DNA of 19,713 nucleotides, taken from positions 1-19,713 of the forward strand of contig CAMOJA010000023.1 in the NCBI GenBank assembly GCA_946616535.1, read 5' to 3'. The notes beneath the pieces were generated by a model. The model saw only the letters and a program-made list of their open reading frames with translations, searched no databases and was not told the origin of the DNA. This DNA is from an uncultured Bacteroidales bacterium (GTDB lineage Bacteria; Bacteroidota; Bacteroidia; Bacteroidales; Paludibacteraceae). This document shows positions 13,070 through 19,713 of the stretch, piece after piece. Each line of letters begins with the position of its first letter. Within the stretch, counting starts at the first letter, position 1. A program made the position numbers and the translations under genes.

Positions 13070-13512
13070 AGAATGAAATCAATGCCTTGATCATGGAGGC
13101 AATGAAAAACCATGACACCGTGCGCACCGAGACCCTGCGCGCCATCAAAAGTGCATTCCTTAATTGGCAGACCAGCAAAGAGAATGCAGGTAAAGAACTG
13201 TCCGAAGCGGATGAGATCCAGATCATCAAGAAGATGGTCAAACAACGTCAAGAGTCCGTGGAGCAATATATCGCCGCCGGCCGTAAAGAGTTAGCCGATG
13301 CTGAGCAAGCCCAGATAAACGTCTTGGAGACTTTCCTGCCGAAAGCAGCGTCCGAAGAAGACATCGTTCGTGCCTTCGACCAAGCCAAAGAAGCCAACGG
13401 TTGGACTGCGGAAAAGAAAAACATGGGACTCTTTGTCAAAGCAATCAAAACCGCGCTGCCCAATGCAGACGGAAAGATGGTGGCACAAGTCGTCCAAAGC
13501 CAATTAGCATAA
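13066..13512 (+). CDS. GatB/YqeY domain protein
   Basis: This 148-residue, mostly helical cytoplasmic protein shows the YqeY pattern: an N-terminal helix (INALIMEAMKNHD), the conserved TLRAIKSAF, EIQIIKKMVKQRQESVEQYIAAGR in the middle, and a C-terminal small domain with ETFLPKAASEEDI and the ADGKMVAQVVQ segment. The domain matches the tail of the GatB subunit of tRNA-dependent amidotransferase and is thought to contact tRNA, but the role of the stand-alone protein is not established. It overlaps the HAD gene by 4 nt (ATGA). The next gene is convergent, 31 nt away, with no clear terminator between. Confidence 0.93.
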   Translation: MKNEINALIMEAMKNHDTVRTETLRAIKSAFLNWQTSKENAGKELSEADEIQIIKKMVKQRQESVEQYIAAGRKELADAEQAQINVLETFLPKAASEEDIVRAFDQAKEANGWTAEKKNMGLFVKAIKTALPNADGKMVAQVVQSQLA

Positions 13513-13543
13513 GCTTAATAAAGATCAGGAGACCAAAAGGATA

Positions 13544-13559
13544 CTATAACGCGTTATAG
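13544..13559. other. 16-nt perfect palindrome at the aminotransferase stop
   Basis: CTATAACGCGTTATAG is its own reverse complement. It covers the last codons and the stop of the aminotransferase gene, in the junction between two convergent genes. There is no T run, so it is not a standard terminator. Confidence 0.5.
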
Positions 13560-14734
13560 GCTTCAAGGGCTTTGCGGAGGACGATCATCGCTTTGCCCAG
13601 ATCTTCCTTATTGAGAACGTACGCCATGCGGACCTGATGACGTCCGTCTTCGGGGTTGGTATAGAAACCCGTTCCCGGCGCCATCATGATCGTTGCGCCT
13701 TCATAAGTAAAGTCCGTGAGGCACCACTTGCAGAACTTCTCCACGTCGTCCACCGGTAGCTCTACCATCACATAGAAAGCCCCTGTCGGCGCGGGCGCAA
13801 AGACTCCGGGTATCTGGTTGAGCTGGTCGATGAGGAAGTTACGGCGCGTGAGGTACTCGTCGTACACCTCCTGCATGTACTCCTCCGGTGTCGAGAGGGA
13901 AGCCTCGGCAACGACCTGACCGAAGAGAGGGGGCGAGAGACGCGCCTGACAGAACTTCATCACCGACTCACGGACGGCTTTGTTCTTCGTGATGAGCGCG
14001 CCGATACGGATACCGCACTCGGAGTAACGCTTCGAGACGGAGTCCACGAGCACGACGTTCTCCTCAATGCCCTCAAGGTGGCAGGCAGAGATATACGGCG
14101 ACTTGGTATAGATAAACTCGCGATAGACCTCATCAGAGATGAGATAGAGGTCGTATTTCTTCACAAGGTCGCGTATCTGCCGCATCTCCTGCTTGGTATA
14201 GAGATACCCCGTTGGGTTATTAGGGTTACATATAAGGATCGCGCGCGTCTTCGGCGTGATTTGCTTCTCAAACTCCTCCACCGGCGGCAGCTTGAAGCCG
14301 TTCTTGATGTCGGTCTTGACGGACTTGACGACGGCTCCTGCAGAGATAGCGAATGCCATATAGTTCGCGTACGAGGGGTCGGTGACGATGATCTCATCGC
14401 CCGGGTTCAAACAACTCATGTACGCAAACATAATCGCTTCCGAACCGCCGGCGGTGATGATGATCTCGTCCGGGGAGAGGTCGATGCCGTACTCGGCGTA
14501 GTAGCTGACCATCTTCGTTCTCAACGACTTGAGACCCTGTGAAGGCGAGTACTCGAGGATGTCCGTCGAGTAGTTACGCACGGCTTCGAGCGCCTGCGGC
14601 GGGGTCTTGATATCCGGCTGACCGATATTCAGATGATAAACGTGGACACCAGCTAACTTAGCAGCATCTGCGTACTTCGCCAACTTACGGATCGGCGATT
14701 CAGGCATGGATTGGGCACGTAAGGAGATTTCCAT
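13544..14734 (-). CDS. PLP-dependent class I/II aminotransferase
   Basis: This 396-residue fold-type I enzyme belongs to the aspartate aminotransferase superfamily (cytoplasmic, homodimer expected). Visible landmarks are the substrate-binding N-terminal segment LNIGQPD (35-41), Tyr62, the cofactor phosphate loop GGSEAI (96-101), NPNNPTG (170-176), Asp201 and Tyr204 in SDEVYREF, the Schiff-base Lys235 in DSVSKRYSECGIRIG, and the C-terminal carboxylate-binding arginine in HQVRMAYV. The amino donor cannot be named; aspartate, aromatic and alanine enzymes share these motifs. The start at 14734 is preceded by a 7-nt repeat array shared with the end of lplA. It is the last gene of the alaS-gtrA-guaD-lplA operon. 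Confidence 0.93.
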   Translation of the reverse strand: MEISLRAQSMPESPIRKLAKYADAAKLAGVHVYHLNIGQPDIKTPPQALEAVRNYSTDILEYSPSQGLKSLRTKMVSYYAEYGIDLSPDEIIITAGGSEAIMFAYMSCLNPGDEIIVTDPSYANYMAFAISAGAVVKSVKTDIKNGFKLPPVEEFEKQITPKTRAILICNPNNPTGYLYTKQEMRQIRDLVKKYDLYLISDEVYREFIYTKSPYISACHLEGIEENVVLVDSVSKRYSECGIRIGALITKNKAVRESVMKFCQARLSPPLFGQVVAEASLSTPEEYMQEVYDEYLTRRNFLIDQLNQIPGVFAPAPTGAFYVMVELPVDDVEKFCKWCLTDFTYEGATIMMAPGTGFYTNPEDGRHQVRMAYVLNKEDLGKAMIVLRKALEAYNAL

Positions 14735-14741
14735 ATAGATA

Positions 14742-14769
14742 ATTAAAAATTAAAAATTCAAAATTAATA
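14742..14769. repeat. Heptamer array at the lplA/aminotransferase junction
   Basis: ATTAAAA, ATTAAAA, ATTCAAA and ATTAATA follow at exact 7-nt spacing. On the minus strand the array encodes the end of the lipoate ligase (ILNF), its stop (14752-14750) and most of the leader of the aminotransferase. Confidence 0.85.
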
Positions 14770-15373
14770 GCTCTTTTTCCAACTCTGCTCGGAAGGACTC
14801 TATATCGCCGAGGTCGCGTATCTCGCGGAGGTTACGAACCCGCTGACGAACGGAGGAGACGGCGTGTTTGGCTAACTTCGTCGCCGAAGGCGTGATCGCT
14901 TGCTCAAGCGCCTCAAGGCAGACATCATAGAGCATCGAGGCATGTACGACCGTGCCCGTAGGCGTGGTATAACACGCCGTTCCGGCTACCTTGCGGTCTC
15001 CCACGAGGACATCGTTATGCGCCGTGGTGACGGCTTCGTAGCCCATCTCTCGCAAAGCCCCGGAGAGAAGCGTCAGGAACTCATCAAAGACCTCCTGCGA
15101 GTGGGTCGAAGGAGAGACGAAGGAGACCATGAGGTTGCCACGATCGGCGTAAACGCATCCACCCCCACTCTGCCGCTGAACGACTCGCACGCCGTGGGCC
15201 GCACAATACGCCTCGTTCACCTCCTGCTCGCGCAGTTGATGACGGCCGTAGATGACCGTCGGATCGACGACCCATGTGAAGAGCGTCGGTTCGGTAACCG
15301 TCTTCACCATCTCAGCTTCGAGGGCGAGGTAGTCCTCCAGCGGGAGATTCTCTATTTGCTTAATTATTCTCAT
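14750..15373 (-). CDS. Lipoate-protein ligase A family protein
   Basis: This 207-residue protein is of the biotin/lipoate ligase fold. Motifs: GRHQ (43-46), the lipoate loop RQSGGGCVYADRGN (67-80), the catalytic Lys128 in NDVLVGDRKVAGTA, and the terminal KLAKHAVSSVRQRVRNL. Such enzymes attach lipoate or octanoate to E2 and GcvH proteins. It is shorter than E. coli LplA (about 340 residues) and lacks the separate C-terminal domain; in other bacteria that half can be a separate protein or the enzyme can be an octanoyltransferase, so exact activity is open. The start ATG (15373-15371) touches an 8-nt repeat array, and its last codons and stop come from a 7-nt array. It lies between guaD and the aminotransferase in one operon. 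Confidence 0.88.
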   Translation of the reverse strand: MRIIKQIENLPLEDYLALEAEMVKTVTEPTLFTWVVDPTVIYGRHQLREQEVNEAYCAAHGVRVVQRQSGGGCVYADRGNLMVSFVSPSTHSQEVFDEFLTLLSGALREMGYEAVTTAHNDVLVGDRKVAGTACYTTPTGTVVHASMLYDVCLEALEQAITPSATKLAKHAVSSVRQRVRNLREIRDLGDIESFRAELEKELLILNF

Positions 15374-15411
15374 CTTCGAAAAATCGAAATATCGATACTT
15401 CGATATATCGA
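15372..15411. repeat. TCGA octamer array at the guaD/lplA junction
   Basis: Five consecutive 8-nt units each end in TCGA (at 15376, 15384, 15392, 15400 and 15408); the other four bases are A/T-rich and vary. The array fills the 45-nt gap and its first unit overlaps the lplA start codon. TCGATATATCGA (15400-15411) is a perfect palindrome. Confidence 0.85.
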
Positions 15412-15418
15412 GCCGTCT

Positions 15419-16696
15419 TTAGTAAGCCGGCTCGGTTAGCTCTACTCCTCGGCAAAAACGGCGTTTGATATCGCGGTCATCACCGAGGTAGAGATAACGC
15501 TCGAGGCGTTGCGGGAGCGTGTAGTGGTCATAATTGAGGTAACTATCGTCAATGAGCAGGGCGTCGAACTCGTATCCCGGTTCAAACGAACCCACCTTGC
15601 CGAAGAACGATCCGCCGCCTTTGGTAGCGAGGTAGAAGACCTCAGAGAGACTGAGGAACGACATCTCGCCTTTCGTCTGGGCGTAGTTGAGTTTGGAGAC
15701 CTGGATGGCATACTGCATGACACGCAGCATCGACATATGGTGGCCGGCAGAGATATCCGTTCCCAGCGCCACGTGGATACCTGCGTTGAGGAACTTACGG
15801 ATCGGTGCCATACCGGAAGAGAGGTTACTGTTTGACGTCGGGCAATGTACCACATAGACGCCGTTTTGCTTCATCAGCTCCATCTCTTCGCCGTCGGTGT
15901 AGCAACAATGCGCCATGAGCGTCGGCGTCTGACCGAAGAGGCCGTATTTGTTATAGGCATCGCCGTAACAAGTAGCCTCGGGCTCTAATTCCTTGACCCA
16001 ATCAATCTCCGAGCGGTTCTCGGAGAGGTGGGATTGTACGGGCAGACCGGTCTCTTGGGCGTACTCGCCGAGGGCGGTAAGCATCTTGTCCGAGCAGGAG
16101 GGTACAAAGCGCGGGGTGATGATCGGCTTGACGAGCCCGTTGCCGTGCTCGTCGAGATGAGCCTTAAGCATCCGCATGCCATCCATCAACTCCTCCGTGG
16201 TGTTACGGAGAGTCTCCGGAGAGTTGCGGTTCATGCCCACGAGTCCTACGTAAGCGCCCATGCCCGCCTGAATAAAGAGATCCGCGAGGATACGTGTGGA
16301 CTCCGGATGAATCGTCCCGAAGACCGCCGACCGCATTGTGCCCTGCATCCAGAGCTCATGCACGAAACGACGATAGAGCCGCTTTGCGTACTCCGGATCG
16401 GCGTACTTGGTCTCCTCAGGGAAAGTATAGGTATTCAACCACGGCAGTAACTCTAAGTCCAGCGCAAGACCCATATTGCGGTACTGCGGCGCATGAACGT
16501 GCAAGTCGTTGAAAGCCGGGATGAGCAGTTTATCGCCAAAATCCATCACTTGTCTCCGCCAGTCAAGATCAGACGGCAGGTCCTTATACACGCCCTCAAT
16601 GAGCCCGTTGGACTTGACGACGATATAGCCGTGCTCGATGATCTCCAACCGACCGGGCGTAGGAGTATGGATAATATTGGCTCTGTAGATTTTCAT
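15419..16696 (-). CDS. guaD: Guanine deaminase
   Basis: Guanine deaminase converts guanine to xanthine and ammonia in purine salvage or breakdown (cytoplasmic, zinc enzyme). The 425-residue protein is an amidohydrolase. Metal and catalytic residues are visible: H66 and H68 in DLHVHAPQY, H223 and E226 in SHLSEN, H263 in MAHCCY, and D314 in GTDISAG. The strings HAPQYRNMGLALDLELLPWLN and SNSNLSSG are characteristic of guanine deaminases rather than other cyclic deaminases. The start overlaps the end of the gtrA-like gene by 4 nt (ATGA). An 8-nt repeat array separates it from lplA. Confidence 0.92.
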   Translation of the reverse strand: MKIYRANIIHTPTPGRLEIIEHGYIVVKSNGLIEGVYKDLPSDLDWRRQVMDFGDKLLIPAFNDLHVHAPQYRNMGLALDLELLPWLNTYTFPEETKYADPEYAKRLYRRFVHELWMQGTMRSAVFGTIHPESTRILADLFIQAGMGAYVGLVGMNRNSPETLRNTTEELMDGMRMLKAHLDEHGNGLVKPIITPRFVPSCSDKMLTALGEYAQETGLPVQSHLSENRSEIDWVKELEPEATCYGDAYNKYGLFGQTPTLMAHCCYTDGEEMELMKQNGVYVVHCPTSNSNLSSGMAPIRKFLNAGIHVALGTDISAGHHMSMLRVMQYAIQVSKLNYAQTKGEMSFLSLSEVFYLATKGGGSFFGKVGSFEPGYEFDALLIDDSYLNYDHYTLPQRLERYLYLGDDRDIKRRFCRGVELTEPAY

Positions 16697-17118
16697 GATT
16701 TGGGTTTCTTAAAGAAGATAAGACAGATTAAGTAGTTGATGCAGCCTCCGATGAAGATGACGAAGATACTGATGAGGTCATCCCGCCAAGATGGGAAAGC
16801 CGCCAGAGCTAATGGCAGCAGACCGAACTGCACGACGAGGTTGATTGCCCGCGCAAAGAGGAATCCTCCTGCGTTCTTCTTCGTGGGCTTCGTGTTGAAC
16901 GTGTACCAATTCGAGAAGAAATAATTCGGGATCATCTCCAGAATATATCCGATACCGAAAGCGACGTAGTACAACGCCGTGCCTTTGTCGGGTTCGTCCA
17001 TGACCGTCAGCGCCGCCATGAAGAACCACGTCTGCAGCACAGCGCCCGTGGTGCCGACGAAGAAGAATCGCACGGCACTACGGGTCTTGTCCGGGAGATA
17101 TCGGGTCGGGAGTTTCAT
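16693..17118 (-). CDS. GtrA-like membrane protein
   Basis: This 141-residue inner-membrane protein has four hydrophobic segments (about residues 17-38, 48-68, 84-105 and 114-135), the layout of the GtrA family. The conserved pattern FFFVGTTGAVLQT near the N-terminus and NYFFSNWYTFN after the second segment fit well. Family members are thought to flip or move lipid-linked sugars for cell-surface polysaccharide modification. No glycosyltransferase lies next to it, so its partner is not evident. It starts 37 nt after alaS, across an 8-nt repeat array, and overlaps guaD by 4 nt. Confidence 0.88.
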   Translation of the reverse strand: MKLPTRYLPDKTRSAVRFFFVGTTGAVLQTWFFMAALTVMDEPDKGTALYYVAFGIGYILEMIPNYFFSNWYTFNTKPTKKNAGGFLFARAINLVVQFGLLPLALAAFPSWRDDLISIFVIFIGGCINYLICLIFFKKPKS

Positions 17119-17126
17119 AGTCTTTT

Positions 17127-17160
17127 CGGGATTACGGGATTACGTAATTGCGGGATTACG
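17127..17160. repeat. Octamer array at the alaS/gtrA junction
   Basis: CGGGATTA (17127), CGGGATTA (17135), CGTAATTG (17143) and CGGGATTA (17151) are contiguous 8-nt units. The third reads like an inverted unit, creating the palindrome ATTACGTAAT. On the minus strand the array provides the last codon and the stop (17158-17156) of alaS. Confidence 0.88.
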
Positions 17161-19713
17161 CTAAGCCCTTTAGCAGCTCTTCCATCGCGGCATTGAGTCC
17201 GTTGACGTCACGTCCTCCGGCAGTAGCCATCCACGGCTGACCGCCTCCACCGCCTTGTATATTCTTGGCTGCCGCCTTGATCATCGCGCCGGCGTTCTTG
17301 CCTGCGTCAACAAGGGGTTGAGAGAGGAAGACGGCGATCGTAGGTTTGCCCTCAAACTGCGTAGCGCCTACCACAGCGAACTTCACATCGGTGAACTTTC
17401 CTCGCAAGAGCGGCATGACGCCACGGATCATCTCCGGGTTCACTTCGCCCTGCAGACGCACGAGTTTGATCTCTCCGAAGTCCTCGGCGCGTGCAATAAG
17501 TTCGTCGCGGTACCGCTCGATTTTCTCCGCCATGAAGGTCTCGATCTGCTTCTTGAGACCGGCGTTCTCTTCGATAGAGCGATGGATGGCACCTGCCAGA
17601 TCCGGCGCGTTATTAAAGAGTCCGCGCAGACCGCTCAGCATGTCTTGCGCAGCGTAGTAGAGTTCGTCCGCCTTGGCAGCCGTCACGGCTTCTATACGGC
17701 GTACGCCGGCAGCTACAGAGGTCTCCATGACGATACGTACAGAACCGATCTTACCGGTCGAAGGCACGTGGCAACCGCCGCAAAGCTCGATCGACGGACC
17801 GTACTTGATGACACGTACGTCGTCACCGTATTTCTCGCCAAAGAGCGCCATGGCTCCCATGGCTTTGGCTTGAGCGATCGGCGTATGGCGGCTCTCCTCA
17901 AGCGGCATGTCTTCGCGGATGAGACGGTTAGCTACCTTCTCTACCTCGCGCAGCTCCTCGGGGCTCACTTTCTGGAAATGCGAGAAGTCAAAACGCAGAC
18001 TGTCGGCGGTCACGAGCGAACCCTTCTGCTCGACGTGGGCGCCTAAGACCTGACGCAGCGCATAGTGCAAGATATGCGTCGCCGTATGGTTGCACATGAT
18101 CGCTTCGCGGCGAGCTGCATCCACCTCAGCAGTGAGTTTGCCGGAGACACCTGCCACGCCGCCGGTGACGAACGGCACCTCGTTCATGATCAGCACCGGC
18201 AGACCGTTCTCGCGCTTGCAGTCGAGCACCTTAAAGCACTCATTATCCAGACGCAGACAACCGGTATCGCCTACCTCACCGCCCATCTCCGCATAGAAGG
18301 GGTTCTTGGAGATGACGACCTGGAAGAACGCCTTGCCTTTCTGCTCGACACGGCGGTAACGAAGGATCTCCGTCTCTACGGAGAGCTCGTCGTAGCCCAC
18401 GAACTCCGGCTCGCCTTCATTGACGATATTCCAGTCGCCCAAGTCCTGCTTGTTCGCCGAGCGCCCCATCTCTTTCTGGTGCGCGAGGGCTTTGTTATAC
18501 TCCTCCTCGTTGGTGGTGAAACCGTTCTCGCGGAGGATGAGTTCCGTCAGGTCGAGCGGGAAACCGTAGGTGTCTTTGAGCGTGAAGACATCGACACCGC
18601 TGATCTCCGTCTTGCCGGCTTTCTTCGCTTCGTCCATCAGCTTATCCAAGAGACCTATACCCTTGTCAAGGGTGCGGAGGAATGCTTCTTCTTCGGATTT
18701 GATAACCGGCACGATCTGCGCTTGCTGCTTTACTAACTCGGGGTACGCTTCGCCCAAGTCCGCGATGAGTTGCGGCACGAGTTGGTAGAGGAATGCCTCA
18801 CGCATGTTCAGGAACGTATAACCGTACCGCACGGCACGGCGCAGGATACGACGGATGACGTAACCGGCTTTCTCGTTCGACGGCAGCTGGCCATCGGTGA
18901 TAGCGAACGCTATCGTACGGATATGATCGGCGATGACACGCATGGCGATGTCGGTCTTCTCATCCTTGCCATACTCACAATGACAGATCTCGCCGATCTG
19001 CTTCAACATCGGTTGGAAGACATCGGTGTCGTAGTTGGAAGTCTTGCCCTGGATGGTCCGCACGAGACGCTCGAAGCCCATACCGGTGTCTATCACCTTC
19101 TTTGCCAGGGGTTCCAACGAACCGTCCGCCTTGCGGTTGAACTGCATGAAGACGATGTTCCATATCTCGATGACCTGCGGGTGGTCCTTGTTGACCAACT
19201 CCCGTCCGGGCACTTTGGCGCGCTCCTCGGCAGGACGACTGTCCACATGGATCTCACTACACGGACCGCAAGGACCCGTCTCACCCATCTCCCAGAAGTT
19301 ATCATGTTTGTTGCCGTTCAAGATATGATCCGCAGGCAGGTGCTTAGCCCATATCGAAGCCGCCTCGTCGTCGCGAATCAGCCCCTCCTCGGGCGAACCC
19401 TCAAAGACTGTCGCGTAGAGGTTAGCCGGATCGATCTTCAGCACATCGACGATATACTCCCACGCAAAATCAATCGCCTCTTGCTTGAAATAATCGCCGA
19501 AAGACCAGTTGCCTAACATCTCGAACATCGTGTGGTGGTAGGTATCATGCCCTACTTCCTCCAGGTCGTTATGCTTGCCGCTCACGCGCAGACATTTCTG
19601 ACTGTCTGCCACACGCGGATATTTGATCGGATCATTGCCGAGAATGATACCCTTCCAAGGGTTCATGCCGGCGTTGGTGAACATCAGCGTCGGGTCGTCC
19701 TTGATGACCATCG
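17156..19713 (-). CDS. alaS: Alanyl-tRNA synthetase, 5' end outside the window
   Basis: This enzyme charges tRNA-Ala and clears mischarged Ser/Gly-tRNA. About 851 residues are visible; the first about 25 (up to the usual VPSxP stretch before [16 protein letters not shown]) lie beyond the window. Class II catalytic core: [52 protein letters not shown] and GMGFERL. The editing domain has the zinc ligands HTATH (about visible residue 541) and CGGCH (about 643). The C-Ala domain ends with the glycine-rich [14 protein letters not shown]. The CxxxH motif reads CGGCH, where CGGTH is the form I know best; the ligand Cys and His are kept. It is the first gene seen of a minus-strand operon with gtrA-like, guaD, lplA-like and aminotransferase genes. 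Its promoter is outside the window. Confidence 0.97.
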   Translation of the reverse strand, partial: MVIKDDPTLMFTNAGMNPWKGIILGNDPIKYPRVADSQKCLRVSGKHNDLEEVGHDTYHHTMFEMLGNWSFGDYFKQEAIDFAWEYIVDVLKIDPANLYATVFEGSPEEGLIRDDEAASIWAKHLPADHILNGNKHDNFWEMGETGPCGPCSEIHVDSRPAEERAKVPGRELVNKDHPQVIEIWNIVFMQFNRKADGSLEPLAKKVIDTGMGFERLVRTIQGKTSNYDTDVFQPMLKQIGEICHCEYGKDEKTDIAMRVIADHIRTIAFAITDGQLPSNEKAGYVIRRILRRAVRYGYTFLNMREAFLYQLVPQLIADLGEAYPELVKQQAQIVPVIKSEEEAFLRTLDKGIGLLDKLMDEAKKAGKTEISGVDVFTLKDTYGFPLDLTELILRENGFTTNEEEYNKALAHQKEMGRSANKQDLGDWNIVNEGEPEFVGYDELSVETEILRYRRVEQKGKAFFQVVISKNPFYAEMGGEVGDTGCLRLDNECFKVLDCKRENGLPVLIMNEVPFVTGGVAGVSGKLTAEVDAARREAIMCNHTATHILHYALRQVLGAHVEQKGSLVTADSLRFDFSHFQKVSPEELREVEKVANRLIREDMPLEESRHTPIAQAKAMGAMALFGEKYGDDVRVIKYGPSIELCGGCHVPSTGKIGSVRIVMETSVAAGVRRIEAVTAAKADELYYAAQDMLSGLRGLFNNAPDLAGAIHRSIEENAGLKKQIETFMAEKIERYRDELIARAEDFGEIKLVRLQGEVNPEMIRGVMPLLRGKFTDVKFAVVGATQFEGKPTIAVFLSQPLVDAGKNAGAMIKAAAKNIQGGGGGQPWMATAGGRDVNGLNAAMEELLKGLA

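Noticed and set aside
18770..19516. 248-residue plus-strand open frame
   Set aside because: It is antisense to alaS, which carries all synthetase motifs in this stretch.

Overview
The window looks like chromosomal DNA from an uncultured gut- or rumen-type member of the Bacteroidales (Bacteroidota). The evidence is six promoters of the Bacteroidota type (TTTG, exactly 20 nt, TAnnTTTG), few Shine-Dalgarno sites, a short CstA, a TonB-dependent receptor with a carboxypeptidase-like N-terminal domain, and tRNA genes without encoded CCA. The family within the order cannot be fixed from the sequence alone.

Layout. 1-420: the 3' part of a tRNA-Val(TAC) with its terminator, then a long leader with two promoters and a palindrome in front of cstA. 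421-1938: CstA-type transporter. 1939-2214: a 123-nt imperfect inverted repeat. 2215-2874: ribosome-assembly GTPase EngB (YsxC), carrying an in-frame heptamer insertion. 2853-3031: repeat-filled gap. 3032-9821: tight plus-strand operon of a TonB-dependent receptor, mutS, mltG and a UspA-like protein, with gaps of 1, 1 and 5 nt. 9822-10271: a possible 70-nt small RNA, then tRNA-Ser(GCT) with promoter and terminator. 10274-10738: CYTH-domain protein, overlapping tail to tail with a secreted DUF4874/DUF4832 protein (10728-12254, minus). A divergent promoter pair then leads to a HAD phosphatase and a GatB/YqeY protein (12407-13512). 13544-19713 is a minus-strand operon read as alaS (5' end outside the window), gtrA-like, guaD, lplA-like and a class I aminotransferase.

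Most genes are ordinary housekeeping genes and I see no defence island, prophage, CRISPR array or insertion sequence. The unusual feature is pervasive invasion by very short tandem repeats with unit lengths of 7, 8 or 11 nt. They fill three of the four junctions in the alaS operon, each with a different unit, supply the stop codons of alaS and lplA, extend the C-terminus of MltG, and are inserted in frame into EngB, the TonB receptor (three sites) and the HAD phosphatase. A second notable point is that the promoters share spacer sequence as well as the two boxes. A third is the tRNA-Ser unit, whose terminator ends 3 nt before the start codon of the CYTH gene.
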